64,000 nucleotides of DNA from Haemophilus parainfluenzae. Lineage in GTDB: Bacteria; Pseudomonadota; Gammaproteobacteria; Enterobacterales; Pasteurellaceae. Shown piece by piece: positions 1 to 9,937 of this stretch (position 1 is the stretch's first letter; each line of letters starts with the position of its first letter). The translations under genes were made by a program, and so were the position numbers. Where the stretch lies: the NCBI RefSeq assembly GCF_014931275.1, contig NZ_CP063110.1, forward strand, positions 790,001-854,000, read 5' to 3'. Under the pieces are notes generated by a model, which was not told where the DNA came from, searched no databases, and was given only the letters and a program-made list of their open reading frames with translations.

Positions 1-953
<953 letters not shown>

Positions 954-1103
954 ATACAACGCTCAAGGGTTTTGGGTGTTGTAATGATACAAAGACGAGA
1001 CTCAGAGAATAAAGAGAAAGTATTGAAGGTTAATCAGCTTGTTTGGTTGTGAGCGCTAGAGATAGTGGAGCAGAGAGAAATAGAAAAGTTATTAAAGGAA
1101 TAA
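954..1103 (+). other. 23S-5S internal transcribed spacer
   Basis: This is about 150 bases between the end of 23S and the start of 5S. I see no tRNA in it. It should be removed by RNase III and RNase E during rRNA maturation. Confidence 0.7.
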
Positions 1104-1220
1104 TCCTGGCGGCGATAGAGCGGTGGTCCCACCTGACCCCATACCGAACTCAGAAGTGAAACGCCGATGCGCCGATGGTAGTGTGGGGCTTCCCCATGTG
1201 AGAGTAGGACACCGCCAGGT
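1104..1220 (+). rRNA. 5S ribosomal RNA
   Basis: The ends TCCTGGCGGC and GCCGCCAGGT pair as helix I. The interior has the conserved CCATACCGAACTCAGAAGTGAAAC block (loop C/helix III) and the GATGGTAGTGTGGGG arm. The length of about 117 bases is normal. It follows 23S in the standard rrn order, and no tRNA gene follows it here. Confidence 0.97.
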
Positions 1221-1232
1221 AGTGAATATAGA

Positions 1233-1263
1233 ACCCCGAGCTGAATGGCTTGGGGTTTTTGTT
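1233..1263 (+). terminator. rRNA operon terminator
   Basis: A GC-rich hairpin (ACCCCGAGC, 6-base loop, GCTTGGGGT, one G-U pair) is followed by a run of T. It lies about 13 bases after 5S and is the expected intrinsic terminator of the rrn operon. Confidence 0.9.
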
Positions 1264-1316
1264 TTTAGATTGGAGTTTAATAAAATTAAAGTGCGGTCAA
1301 AAGCAGAATAGTTTTA

Positions 1317-1340
1317 TTAAAAGATGTTTAAATCTTTTAA
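1317..1340. repeat. 9-bp inverted repeat upstream of yihI
   Basis: TTAAAAGAT and ATCTTTTAA flank a 6-base loop. The repeat is AT-only apart from one pair and has no T-tract, so it is either a weak hairpin or an operator-like dyad. An exact USS lies just upstream near 1289. A possible -10 (TACAAT) lies downstream near 1361. Function unknown. Confidence 0.4.
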
Positions 1341-1400
1341 TGAGAAAATAGAGGTGGAATGGTACAATCACCAAAATTTTTTATAGGATAAATAACACAA

Positions 1401-1958
1401 ATGGCTCGTAAAAAGAAAAGTCGTAAAATTAGCGATATTATGCCAATTCGTAAATCGGATAAGAAACCTGAAGCCCCGAAGCTATCAGGTAAGAAATTAA
1501 CACGTTATGAATTAGATGCTAAAGCAAGAGAAGATAAGAAAAAACGTAAACATAAAGGTTTAGCATCGGGTTCTCGTCATAGTAACGCTGAGCAAAATAA
1601 GCATAATCAAGTTGTTGAACAAAAAGATCCGCGTATAGGCAGTCGTAAAAAGGTTCCACTGATTGTTGAATTTGTGAATAAACCTGAGAAAGGGATGACA
1701 ATTCCAGTAGTCAAAGAACCGAAAAAACTTGCGCCTGAAGTTGAGTTAGAACGTTTAGAAAATAATGAAATTCTAAATGAATTGTTGGATGCCTTAGATG
1801 AAGGCAAAACAATTAGTAAAGCTGATCAACAATTTGTGGATGAATGCTTAGATCGTATTGCTCAGTTAATGGAAGAATTAGGTATTCAAGATGAAGAAGA
1901 GACAGAGGATGACCTCTATCGAACCTTCGAGAAGATTGATATCAACCAATTCAGATAA
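1401..1958 (+). CDS. yihI: Der GTPase-activating protein YihI
   Basis: This 185-residue protein has a lysine-rich N-terminus (MARKKKSRK, about residues 1-60) and a strongly acidic C-terminal half rich in Glu and Asp, the layout of YihI. In enterobacteria YihI stimulates GTP hydrolysis by the ribosome-assembly GTPase Der and so restrains 50S maturation. It lies directly behind an rRNA operon and upstream of the DUF2489 gene and hemN; yihI-hemN linkage is also seen in E. coli. The identification rests on overall sequence pattern rather than catalytic residues. Confidence 0.85.
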   Translation: MARKKKSRKISDIMPIRKSDKKPEAPKLSGKKLTRYELDAKAREDKKKRKHKGLASGSRHSNAEQNKHNQVVEQKDPRIGSRKKVPLIVEFVNKPEKGMTIPVVKEPKKLAPEVELERLENNEILNELLDALDEGKTISKADQQFVDECLDRIAQLMEELGIQDEEETEDDLYRTFEKIDINQFR

Positions 1959-1963
1959 TTGTC

Positions 1964-2407
1964 ATGTGGCCGATTATTTTAAGTATTATTGCTTTGGGAA
2001 TTATTGCTGGCGTATCATTCTATGCTTTCAAATTACTTAGGAAGTTACGCGAGCAAAACACTCTCATCAAACAGGCTAAAATAGCACGTACAAAACGCCT
2101 AAAAGAGAGTATGGTAATTATCGCTAAAGCGATGCAAAATGGAGATTGTAACCATTCAGAAGGGGTGATTCGTTTATCAATGCTTTTACTCCCTTTTGGA
2201 CAATCTTTGCAGCCGTATCAAGCGATGCATGCACTTTATAATATTGTGAAAGAAATGCCTACGCATGAAGCTCGGAAAGTATTGTTAAAAAAAGAAAGAA
2301 TGAAACTCGATCTTGAGCGAGAAAGTGCAGAAGCAAAATTTGAAGAAGAAATTATGTTGGAGTTACGTCAGTTTTTAAATGACGTAGAGAAATTTGGGGA
2401 AGTTTAA
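1964..2407 (+). CDS. DUF2489 family membrane-anchored protein
   Basis: This is a 147-residue protein with one N-terminal membrane segment (about residues 3-24) followed by a charged, helical cytoplasmic part. The pattern fits the DUF2489 family, whose function is unknown. It starts 5 bases after yihI stops, and its stop overlaps the hemN start as TAATG. It is therefore very probably cotranscribed and translationally coupled with hemN. No catalytic motif is visible. Confidence 0.75.
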   Translation: MWPIILSIIALGIIAGVSFYAFKLLRKLREQNTLIKQAKIARTKRLKESMVIIAKAMQNGDCNHSEGVIRLSMLLLPFGQSLQPYQAMHALYNIVKEMPTHEARKVLLKKERMKLDLERESAEAKFEEEIMLELRQFLNDVEKFGEV

Positions 2408-3774
2408 TGTCTGAAATTATTTGGGATCTTGCGTTAATTCAAAAATATAATCAATCAGGACCTCGTTATACATCTTATCCAACTGCATTAGAATTTAATG
2501 AAAGTTACACAAACGAAGATTTTATTGCAGCGGCTAATCGTTATCCGGAAAGACCACTTTCCCTTTACGTACACATTCCGTTTTGTCACAAACTTTGCTA
2601 TTTCTGTGGCTGTAATAAGGTGATTACTCGTCATCAACATAAGGCGGATATTTATCTTGATTACCTTGAAAAAGAAATCAAAGTGCGCTCAGAATTATTC
2701 AAAAATCGTGTTGCGACTCAAGTGCATTGGGGCGGTGGTACACCGACTTATTTGACAGAGGAACAATCTGCTCGTTTGATGAAGATGCTTAAAGACCATT
2801 TTACGATTGCGGATAATGCAGAAGTCAGTATTGAAATGGACCCACGTGAGATTGAACTCGACATGCTTGATCATTTACGCAATATTGGTTTTAACCGAAT
2901 CAGTATGGGCGTACAAGATTTCAATAAAGCGGTTCAAAAAGCAGTAAACCGTGAACAAGATGAAGAGTTTGTGAATGCATTACTTGTTCGTGCTCGTGAG
3001 TTAGGTTTTCAATCAACGAATCTTGATTTAATTTATGGATTGCCACTTCAAAATGTGGAAAGCTTTATGTTTACATTACATAAAGTGATTGAATTAAATC
3101 CAGATCGTTTAAGTATCTTTAACTATGCTCATTTACCAAGTCGATTTGCGGGACAAGCAAAAATTAAAGAAGATCAATTACCGGCACCGGAAACAAAATT
3201 AGAAATCTTACAGAAAACGATCGAAACCTTAGGCAATGCTGGTTATAAGTTTATCGGTATGGATCACTTTGCTAAACCCGATGATGAATTAGCGATTGCT
3301 CAAGAGAAAGGTGTCTTACACCGAAATTTCCAAGGCTATACCACTCAGGAAGAATGTGATTTGCTCGGTTTAGGTGTATCAGCTATTAGTTTATTAGGTG
3401 ATACATATGCTCAAAACCAAAAAGAATTGAAACATTATTATCATGATGTAGAAAATTCAGGTATTGCACTGCATAAAGGTTTAGCGATGACAGAAGAAGA
3501 TTGCTTACGTCGTGATGTGATTAAGCAATTGATTTGTAACTTTAAGCTTGATTTTGCACCAATTGAAAAACAATATAATATTGATTTCAAAAAGCACTTT
3601 GCTGAAGATTTACAGTTATTACAGCCATTACTTGAAGATGGATTAATTTCTGAAACAGAAACAGGCTTACAAGTTTCACCTAAAGGTCGTTTATTAATCC
3701 GTAATATTTGCTTATGCTTTGATACTTATTCAAGAGCAGCGGCAAAACGACAACAATTCTCTCGAATTATTTAG
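2407..3774 (+). CDS. hemN: Oxygen-independent coproporphyrinogen III oxidase
   Basis: HemN is a radical SAM enzyme that decarboxylates coproporphyrinogen III to protoporphyrinogen IX without oxygen. The 455-residue length is usual for the family. The CX3CX2C cluster motif is Cys60, Cys64, Cys67 (CHKLCYFCGC), with the extra conserved Cys69. The N-terminal YTSYPTA and the later GGGTPTYL motif are typical of true HemN rather than the HemW-like paralogues. It is the third gene of the yihI-DUF2489-hemN run. It supports haem supply under anaerobic conditions, and hemE lies elsewhere in this window. Confidence 0.96.
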   Translation: MSEIIWDLALIQKYNQSGPRYTSYPTALEFNESYTNEDFIAAANRYPERPLSLYVHIPFCHKLCYFCGCNKVITRHQHKADIYLDYLEKEIKVRSELFKNRVATQVHWGGGTPTYLTEEQSARLMKMLKDHFTIADNAEVSIEMDPREIELDMLDHLRNIGFNRISMGVQDFNKAVQKAVNREQDEEFVNALLVRARELGFQSTNLDLIYGLPLQNVESFMFTLHKVIELNPDRLSIFNYAHLPSRFAGQAKIKEDQLPAPETKLEILQKTIETLGNAGYKFIGMDHFAKPDDELAIAQEKGVLHRNFQGYTTQEECDLLGLGVSAISLLGDTYAQNQKELKHYYHDVENSGIALHKGLAMTEEDCLRRDVIKQLICNFKLDFAPIEKQYNIDFKKHFAEDLQLLQPLLEDGLISETETGLQVSPKGRLLIRNICLCFDTYSRAAAKRQQFSRII

Positions 3775-3780
3775 TCATAC

Positions 3781-3814
3781 AAAAACGGTCAAGACTTATA
3801 TCTTGACCGTTTTT
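3781..3814. terminator. Bidirectional terminator, hemN / lysA
   Basis: A perfect 14-bp stem (AAAAACGGTCAAGA) closes a 6-base loop (CTTATA). It has T-runs in both orientations and sits between the convergent hemN and lysA genes. Confidence 0.92.
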
Positions 3815-3826
3815 CTTTCAATCTAT

Positions 3827-5077
3827 TTATTTCGCGATGCTTTCTAATGCCCATAATTCACTGAGACTTTCTCTGCGACGTATTAAATGAGCTTTGTCTC
3901 CATCCACTAACACTTCTGCCGTACGTGGACGAGAATTGTAGTTTGAAGACATGCTTGCACCATAAGCTCCTGCAGAGCGTTGAGCAATATAATCACCTTC
4001 AGCAATGGCGAGCTCACGCTGTTTACCTAAGAAATCAGAGGTCTCACATACTGGGCCAACAACATCATAAATGGCTTTTTCACGCTCTAAAGTGCGGTCA
4101 ATTTCAATGATGTTCATATAAGCTTCATAGAGTGCTGGGCGAATCATGTCGTTCATGCCGGTATCGGTAATCGCGAAGTTGCGGCTTTCATTACTTTTTA
4201 GGTATTGAACTTTAGCCACTAAAATCCCCGCATTAGCCGCGATTGCTCGACCAGGTTCTAGAATAATTTCGAGATTTTCATAGCCTTTTAATTTATTCAG
4301 TAACGCTGCGGCATAATCACTGGGATGTGGCGGTGTTTCATCAGTATAAGTTACGCCTAAACCGCCACCGAGATCTAAGTGTTTTAACATGATGCCATCT
4401 TCTTTTAACTGTTCTATTAAACGAATAAGGCGATCCGTTGCATCTAAGAAGGGTTGTAATTCAGTCAGTTGAGAGCCAATATGGCAATCCATACCGGTAA
4501 TTTTTACATGAGGTAAGGTAGCTGCTAATTTATATACTTCAAGCGCTTCATCTACGCTCACACCAAATTTATTTTCTTTTAATCCAGTAGAAATGTAAGG
4601 ATGTGTATGGGCATCGACATCGGGGTTTACGCGTAAAGAAATAGGCGCAATTTTCCCCATTTCACCCGCAATTTGGTTGATATGATGTAATTCCGCAATA
4701 GATTCCACATTAAAACAACGAATGCCTACTTCTAATGCTCGCATAATTTCTGCACGAGATTTTGCTACGCCGGAAAAGACCACTTTTGATGCATCCCCAC
4801 CTGCTGCCAATACGCGTTCTAATTCACCCTGTGAAACAATATCAAAGCCTGAGCCTAATTTTGCCATTACATTTAATATACCAATATTGGAGTTGGCTTT
4901 TACGGCATAGCAAATCAAGTGCGGATGATCTCCTAAGGCTGAATCAAAGGCATGCCAATGGCGCTCAAGCGTGGCACGAGAATAAATATAAAGCGGTGTG
5001 CCAAATTCTTCAGCAAGTTGTTTGACGGGCAAATCTTCAACATAAAGTTGCTCGTTTTTATATTGGAAAAAATCCAT
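3827..5077 (-). CDS. lysA: Diaminopimelate decarboxylase
   Basis: LysA is a PLP fold-III enzyme making L-lysine from meso-diaminopimelate in the last biosynthetic step. The protein has 416 residues. The PLP lysine is Lys60 in CYAVKANSN, HIGSQ and the glycine-rich GGGLGV loop follow, and GPVCETSD near residue 340 carries the active-site Cys of the partner subunit. A putative lptM gene lies immediately upstream on the same strand, as in many gammaproteobacteria. An exact USS falls just ahead of the start codon. Confidence 0.97.
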   Translation of the reverse strand: MDFFQYKNEQLYVEDLPVKQLAEEFGTPLYIYSRATLERHWHAFDSALGDHPHLICYAVKANSNIGILNVMAKLGSGFDIVSQGELERVLAAGGDASKVVFSGVAKSRAEIMRALEVGIRCFNVESIAELHHINQIAGEMGKIAPISLRVNPDVDAHTHPYISTGLKENKFGVSVDEALEVYKLAATLPHVKITGMDCHIGSQLTELQPFLDATDRLIRLIEQLKEDGIMLKHLDLGGGLGVTYTDETPPHPSDYAAALLNKLKGYENLEIILEPGRAIAANAGILVAKVQYLKSNESRNFAITDTGMNDMIRPALYEAYMNIIEIDRTLEREKAIYDVVGPVCETSDFLGKQRELAIAEGDYIAQRSAGAYGASMSSNYNSRPRTAEVLVDGDKAHLIRRRESLSELWALESIAK

Positions 5078-5104
5078 GAGGAATCCTTTAAGTGCGGTCA
5101 GTTT

Positions 5105-5230
5105 TTATTGTGTTTTTTGCGTGTTTTGTGGTTGTTCTTTTTCAGGAAAGTATAATGGCCCTTTTACACCACAACCTGTAGCCAAAGTACAGAATGCACC
5201 TAATAACAAAATAGAAAGTAATTTTTTCAT
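5105..5230 (-). CDS. lptM: LPS-assembly lipoprotein LptM (YifL family)
   Basis: This 41-residue protein starts MKKLLSILLLGAF, has the lipobox LATGC with the lipidated Cys at residue 20, and continues GVKGPLYFP. That last block is the hallmark of LptM/YifL, which binds the LptDE translocon and helps LptD disulfide maturation in E. coli. It lies 27 bases upstream of lysA on the same strand, the classic lptM-lysA/dapF neighbourhood. The mature peptide is only about 22 residues and shorter than in E. coli, with a Gln/Thr-rich tail. Confidence 0.88.
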   Translation of the reverse strand: MKKLLSILLLGAFCTLATGCGVKGPLYFPEKEQPQNTQKTQ

Positions 5231-5262
5231 TTTTCAATCTCTCTAATAAGTAAAATCTGCCT

Positions 5263-5290
5263 TTGCCAACGAGACGAAAGGCTTTATAAT
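5263..5290 (+). promoter_or_regulatory. Putative sigma-70 promoter of cyaY-recQ
   Basis: TTGCCA, a 16-base spacer and TATAAT lie 36 bases before the cyaY start. The match is good (5/6 and 6/6), but it was read by eye. Confidence 0.6.
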
Positions 5291-5325
5291 TCACGGCATT
5301 CTATCAGATTTAATCGGAAAATTTT

Positions 5326-5631
5326 ATGAATGTTGCAGAATTTCACCAAAATATTGAACAAGTTTGGCAAAAAATTGAAGAAGCGTTAGAGAATCAAGAT
5401 TGCGATGTGGATTGCGAGACACAAGGTTCGGTATTCACGATCACATTTGATGACCGCTCACAAATCGTTATCAATAAGCAAGAACCGCTTCTTGAGCTTT
5501 GGCTTGCGAGCCGCTTGGGTGGATTTCATTTTTCCTATAAAAACAATGATTGGGTGGCAAATGATGGCAAACGCTTTTGGGATTGTTTAACCAAGGCTGT
5601 TGCCGCTCACGGAGAAACGGTAACATTCTGA
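5326..5631 (+). CDS. cyaY: Iron-sulfur cluster assembly protein CyaY (frataxin)
   Basis: This 101-residue protein has the frataxin fold signature: an acidic N-terminal helix (residues 1-30 with many Glu/Asp) and a beta-sheet with [24 protein letters not shown] and [11 protein letters not shown]. CyaY binds iron and modulates the IscS/IscU machinery. It is divergent from lysA/lptM and its TGA stop overlaps the recQ ATG (TGATG), so the two are probably translationally coupled. Confidence 0.96.
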   Translation: MNVAEFHQNIEQVWQKIEEALENQDCDVDCETQGSVFTITFDDRSQIVINKQEPLLELWLASRLGGFHFSYKNNDWVANDGKRFWDCLTKAVAAHGETVTF

Positions 5632-7496
5632 TGACCGAACTCGCGGAACTTGCCCCGCAAAAAACAGATTTAAAAACGACCGCACTTCATACGTTGCGGT
5701 CTGTTTTTGGTTACCAATCTTTCCGCAAAGGGCAGGAAGAAGTGATTCATGCTGCGTTAAGCGGTCAGGATACCTTAGTAGTGATGGCCACAGGAAATGG
5801 CAAGTCCTTGTGTTATCAAATCCCAGCACTTTGTTTTCCTGGTCTCACATTAGTGATTTCGCCTTTGATTTCTTTAATGAAAGATCAGGTGGATCAACTA
5901 CAAGCAAACGGCATTGAAGCCGATTTTCTAAACTCTAGTCAGACGCCAGAACAACAACAGCAAGTTGAAAATAAGCTGATTTCTGGCCAATTAAAATTAT
6001 TGTATGTTTCGCCTGAAAAAGTGATGACAAACAGCTTTTTTCAGCTGATTTCTTATGCTCAAATTTCCTTTATTGCCATTGATGAAGCACATTGTATTTC
6101 ACAGTGGGGTCATGATTTTCGCCCTGAATATACCCAACTTGGCGGCTTAAAAGCATCGTTTCCAAATGCGCCAATTATGGCATTAACGGCGACAGCGGAC
6201 TACGCGACAAGACAGGATATTCTCACTCATCTTAAATTAGACAATCCTCATAAATACATTGGCAGTTTTGACCGTCCGAATATTCGTTATACGTTGGAAG
6301 AAAAGTTTAAGCCGATGGAGCAGCTTACGCGTTTTGTGTTAGCTCAAAAAGGCAAAAGTGGCATTGTGTATTGCAATAGTCGCTCGAAAGTGGAACGTAT
6401 AGCCGAAACTTTGCGAAATAAAGGCGTGTCGGCTGCGGCGTATCATGCGGGAATGGAAACTGCACTACGCGAACGCGTTCAGCAAGATTTCCAACGAGAC
6501 AATGTTCAAATTGTAGTTGCGACGATTGCGTTTGGCATGGGCATTAATAAATCTAATGTGCGTTTTGTCGCCCATTTTGATTTGCCGAGAAGCATTGAAT
6601 CATATTACCAAGAGACCGGTCGTGCGGGGCGAGATGATTTACCTGCGGAAGCGGTACTTTTCTACGAACCGGCTGATTATGCTTGGTTACAGAAAATTCT
6701 GCTTGAAAAGCCAGAGACGCCACAACGTCAAATTGAGCAACATAAATTGGAAGCCATTGGTGAATTTGCTGAAAGTCAGACTTGTCGTCGTTTAGTGTTA
6801 CTCAATTATTTTGGTGAATATCGTCAAACGCCTTGTCAAAACTGCGATATTTGTCTTGACCCGCCAAAGAAATATGATGGCTTAATTGATGCGCAAAAAG
6901 TGATGTCGACGATTTATCGTGTGGGTCAATGTTTCGGTGTGCAATATGTGATTGCGGTATTGCGAGGGATGCATAATCAAAAAATTGTAGAACGCCAACA
7001 TGATAAGTTAAGTGTTTATGGCATTGGTAAAGATAAAAGCAAAGAACATTGGCAATCTGTGATTCGCCAACTGATTCATCTGGGTTTTATTCAACAAGTG
7101 ATCGGTGAGTTTAATAGTGCAACGCTTCAGCTCACAGAAAGCGCTCGCCCTGTTTTAAAAGGCGAAGTGCCGCTTGAATTGGCGATGCCGCGCATTTCAT
7201 CCATTAATAAAATTGTGCATACGTCTCATAAAAATACGGTGGCAAATTACGATAAAGATCTGTTTGCTCGTTTGCGTTTCTTAAGGAAGCAACTTGCGGA
7301 TAAAGAAAATATTCCACCTTATATTGTCTTTAACGATGCAACGTTACAGGAAATGGCACAATATATGCCAACAAGTAATATTGAAATGTTACAAATTAAT
7401 GGGGTGGGTGCGATCAAATTGGAACGCTTTGGGCAGCCGTTTATGGCATTGATTCGAGAGCACAAAGCAATTTTAGAAAAGGCAGAAAAAGAATAA
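5631..7496 (+). CDS. recQ: ATP-dependent DNA helicase RecQ
   Basis: This is a 621-residue superfamily 2 3'-5' helicase acting in RecF-pathway recombination and replication-fork repair. It has a Walker A motif ([11 protein letters not shown], with Ala-Thr-Gly-Asn in place of the E. coli Pro-Thr-Gly-Gly), a DEAH box followed by [11 protein letters not shown], and motif [11 protein letters not shown]. The RQC zinc ligands are seen in CRRL and CQNCDIC, and there is a C-terminal HRDC domain (last 80 residues or so). The start at 5631 overlaps the cyaY stop; an in-frame upstream start at 5577 would add a non-homologous 18-residue tail and is rejected. Confidence 0.96.
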   Translation: MTELAELAPQKTDLKTTALHTLRSVFGYQSFRKGQEEVIHAALSGQDTLVVMATGNGKSLCYQIPALCFPGLTLVISPLISLMKDQVDQLQANGIEADFLNSSQTPEQQQQVENKLISGQLKLLYVSPEKVMTNSFFQLISYAQISFIAIDEAHCISQWGHDFRPEYTQLGGLKASFPNAPIMALTATADYATRQDILTHLKLDNPHKYIGSFDRPNIRYTLEEKFKPMEQLTRFVLAQKGKSGIVYCNSRSKVERIAETLRNKGVSAAAYHAGMETALRERVQQDFQRDNVQIVVATIAFGMGINKSNVRFVAHFDLPRSIESYYQETGRAGRDDLPAEAVLFYEPADYAWLQKILLEKPETPQRQIEQHKLEAIGEFAESQTCRRLVLLNYFGEYRQTPCQNCDICLDPPKKYDGLIDAQKVMSTIYRVGQCFGVQYVIAVLRGMHNQKIVERQHDKLSVYGIGKDKSKEHWQSVIRQLIHLGFIQQVIGEFNSATLQLTESARPVLKGEVPLELAMPRISSINKIVHTSHKNTVANYDKDLFARLRFLRKQLADKENIPPYIVFNDATLQEMAQYMPTSNIEMLQINGVGAIKLERFGQPFMALIREHKAILEKAEKE

Positions 7497-7539
7497 GTGC
7501 GGTCAAAAAAACAAAGAATTTTTCGACCGCACTTTTTTT
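7495..7539. terminator. Inverted-USS terminator, recQ / yjjI
   Basis: Two exact USS copies face each other (AAGTGCGGT near 7495 and ACCGCACTT near 7526) with T-runs outside. They form a stem between the convergent recQ and yjjI. Paired uptake sequences commonly double as terminators in Haemophilus. Confidence 0.85.
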
Positions 7540-9081
7540 CTAGCTTGCACTTACATCTTGTTCATCGCGTAATTGACGGTCAAAGACTTGTGCACAATCA
7601 TCGGTACCCGAACCATACCAAGTGGTATCACGCAATGCTACTTCACCTTTACGGTATTTTTCCACTTCGCTTTTCTTCACCAAATAACCCGTTACACGAA
7701 TCAAATCGGTGTTTTTAAGGTAAGTGGTGATATAGCGGTAACCTTGTGCAAATGAACCATCTATAATATCAACGACGGCATCTAAATGATCCACATAGGT
7801 TTGGTCAAAGGCAAACAAATCTCCCGTACCTGATGGGAAGTACTTATGGAATGGTGCAGATTGTTTTAAGTGAGCTAATAATGTTGGTTCTTCACCCACA
7901 CGAATACGATGCGCAGGCGCATTACGTTTATCTTCTTCATGATTGCTTGCACCCACTTGCGCATGTAATAAATAACGGTTGCCCGTGCGTTCAGCATACA
8001 CGCCTTCATGGTTATCCGTGACTTCTTTCAATTTATCCATAATTAAGGTCGCAATTTCATCACCGCGTTGGCTTTTACCAAAGGTTTCATTTAATCCTTC
8101 TTGTTGCAATAAATGATTTGCTGCATCAGAGAGACCAACAATAGCAAACATCCCTGTAAAATTAGTGCGTTTGATAAAACCTTCTTTTTCGAGAAATGAG
8201 GTATTGAAGAAGTTGCTTTCTTCCACGACAAATTTATGGCGTTTATCCATAGTGGAGAGCGCACATTTTGCTACGCGAGGTAAAAGTTCATTGACCATTT
8301 CATCCACAGTTTTACAGGCGCGCGCGATAGTACCTAAGCGCAAACGAGTGAGGGTATAGGCTCCGCCGCATTCAGGCAGTGCGTTATAGCAGCTTGCAAT
8401 ACCATATTGTTCGCCTAAGTCAGAAATGTAGTAAGCATCATTGGCAAAAGACGGTTTAGAAACCAATAAGCACGCTTTTGCTGCTAATTCTGCAAATTCA
8501 CGAGTTGTTTTACTCTTATCGTAACGAATGGTCATATTTGGTGTTGGCGCTTCCAACTCAATCACCGCTTTTAAAATCAAACGCCCTGCTTTGGTGTCAT
8601 AAGGCCCAATATTGGCATGACAGAATGAATCTGGCACGGTTTTATCTACATGATTCAAGAAACGTTTAATTTTGATGTAGTCTTGTTCTTCATCGGTAAT
8701 AAACGGGTCAAGTAGCATGTCTAAGCGCCCAATGTAAACCGGGAATGTGGTAATTGATGGCACGTGAGAATATAAAATCAATAAGCCATCTAATGCTTCA
8801 TCAAGATCTTTTGGCGCTGGCAATTCAAGGAATTCACAGCCTTTTTTAATATACACATTGTAATCCGGCAAAATATAGCGAGGACGATAAATCGCATAGC
8901 CTTCATTTAAATCACAGATCATTTGATTTTGAAGGAATTGCCATTCTTCATCTGTGTAACCTAATAATTCACGAGGATCAAATAATCGCTCGGCGATATT
9001 GCCTAAACACATGAGTTTTTGTTGATAGGTGAGCGTGTTGGATTTTACGGTATCCAAAATATCTTGAAGAGATGCAAGCAT
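7540..9081 (-). CDS. yjjI: YjjI family glycyl radical enzyme
   Basis: This 513-residue protein matches the YjjI/DUF3029 group of glycyl radical enzymes. Near the C-terminus it has RVTGYLVKK, where Gly at about residue 465 would carry the radical. The E. coli protein has similar length and its substrate is not established. In E. coli yjjI is followed by the radical-SAM activase gene yjjW; here recQ follows on the opposite strand and no activase lies nearby, so one must be encoded elsewhere. CRP-like and FNR-like sites lie upstream, fitting an anaerobic catabolic role. Confidence 0.85.
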   Translation of the reverse strand: MLASLQDILDTVKSNTLTYQQKLMCLGNIAERLFDPRELLGYTDEEWQFLQNQMICDLNEGYAIYRPRYILPDYNVYIKKGCEFLELPAPKDLDEALDGLLILYSHVPSITTFPVYIGRLDMLLDPFITDEEQDYIKIKRFLNHVDKTVPDSFCHANIGPYDTKAGRLILKAVIELEAPTPNMTIRYDKSKTTREFAELAAKACLLVSKPSFANDAYYISDLGEQYGIASCYNALPECGGAYTLTRLRLGTIARACKTVDEMVNELLPRVAKCALSTMDKRHKFVVEESNFFNTSFLEKEGFIKRTNFTGMFAIVGLSDAANHLLQQEGLNETFGKSQRGDEIATLIMDKLKEVTDNHEGVYAERTGNRYLLHAQVGASNHEEDKRNAPAHRIRVGEEPTLLAHLKQSAPFHKYFPSGTGDLFAFDQTYVDHLDAVVDIIDGSFAQGYRYITTYLKNTDLIRVTGYLVKKSEVEKYRKGEVALRDTTWYGSGTDDCAQVFDRQLRDEQDVSAS

Positions 9082-9148
9082 AATAATGTCCTGATTAAAA
9101 AGGGTAGTTTATTTTAAGTCAGTGAATGAGTGATGACAATTTTGACAA

Positions 9149-9164
9149 TGTGATCTGCATCACA
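9149..9164. promoter_or_regulatory. CRP-like site between yjjI and yczE-type gene
   Basis: TGTGATCTGCATCACA is a perfect TGTGA-N6-TCACA palindrome matching the cAMP-CRP consensus. Its centre is about 75 bases upstream of the yjjI start and about 115 bases upstream of the divergent membrane-protein gene, so it could serve either. Confidence 0.8.
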
Positions 9165-9167
9165 TTT

Positions 9168-9181
9168 ATGATATTTATCAG
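9168..9181. promoter_or_regulatory. FNR-like site adjacent to CRP site
   Basis: ATGATATTTATCAG matches the FNR consensus TTGAT-N4-ATCAA at 8 of 10 positions. It lies 3 bases from the CRP-like palindrome. An anaerobic activator site is what one would expect ahead of a glycyl radical enzyme. Binding is inferred. Confidence 0.5.
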
Positions 9182-9271
9182 TCAATTCGGTTATATCATA
9201 TGACGTTAAAATGTTTGGGTTTTATCAGGTTTACCATTATGATGTCGGCGTTAAATATAAATGGGAATAAT

Positions 9272-9937
9272 ATGAAAAAAGCACGGGTGATTCCTCACAC
9301 CAGTTGGGCAGCCAAATCGCTATGGTCAGTCGAAGGTAAAACGATGTCGATGCTCTTATTTGCATTGGCAATACTGGGCATTGGAGATGGCTTGATTGTG
9401 CTCGCTAATTTGGGTTCTTCACCTTGGACTGTGCTTTCTCAAGGTGTGGCATTACAAGCTAAGGTGAGTATCGGTTGGTCATCATTTTGGATTAGCTGTT
9501 TGGTGATGTTAGCCTGGATTCCCCTCAAATTAAGGCTTGGGCTTGGCACCATTCTGAATATTATTGTGATTGCCTTTTTCCTTGGCTTAACCACGAAAAT
9601 TGTGCCAGAACAAACCGCATTTTTTAGCCGAATTTTATTCGGTGGAATTGGGATTTTGCTTTATGGATTAGGGACGGCATTGTATTTAACCTGTCATCAG
9701 GGGGCAGGCCCGCGGGATGGTTTAATGGTGGGGCTTTGTCAACGACTTCATTTAAAAGTGGGGATTGTGAGAACAATCCTTGAAGTGTCGGTTTGTGTGT
9801 TAGGTTATATGCTCGGCGGCACAGTTGGAATTGGTACCGTTGTTTTTGCCGCCGCAATAGGTTGGATTGTGCAGTTATGCTTAAACTCAATTGCCCGCTT
9901 GCCACATTTCCCGCACGAAGGGGATAATGTCCACTAA
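9272..9937 (+). CDS. YczE/YitT-type integral membrane protein
   Basis: This protein of about 221 residues has five or so membrane segments and the motifs GDGLIVLANLGSSPWTVLSQG and GAGPRDGLMVG, characteristic of the YczE/COG2364 membrane family of unknown function. ATG at 9272 was chosen because it opens MKKARVIPH and has GGGA upstream; in-frame ATGs at 9200 and 9239/9242 lack ribosome-binding sites. Its last 51 bases overlap the 3' end of the convergent GT9 gene. It diverges from yjjI and may share the CRP/FNR region. Confidence 0.75.
   Translation: MKKARVIPHTSWAAKSLWSVEGKTMSMLLFALAILGIGDGLIVLANLGSSPWTVLSQGVALQAKVSIGWSSFWISCLVMLAWIPLKLRLGLGTILNIIVIAFFLGLTTKIVPEQTAFFSRILFGGIGILLYGLGTALYLTCHQGAGPRDGLMVGLCQRLHLKVGIVRTILEVSVCVLGYMLGGTVGIGTVVFAAAIGWIVQLCLNSIARLPHFPHEGDNVH

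Noticed and set aside
1221..1400. tRNA genes after 5S rRNA
   Set aside because: I found no cloverleaf or CCA-type 3' end; the terminator follows 5S directly.
3827..5104. Lysine riboswitch ahead of lysA
   Set aside because: The upstream space is occupied by lptM and no lysine-element pattern is visible.
5577..5630. Upstream in-frame start for recQ
   Set aside because: The extra 18 residues overlap cyaY and do not resemble RecQ; the TGATG junction is the normal coupling.
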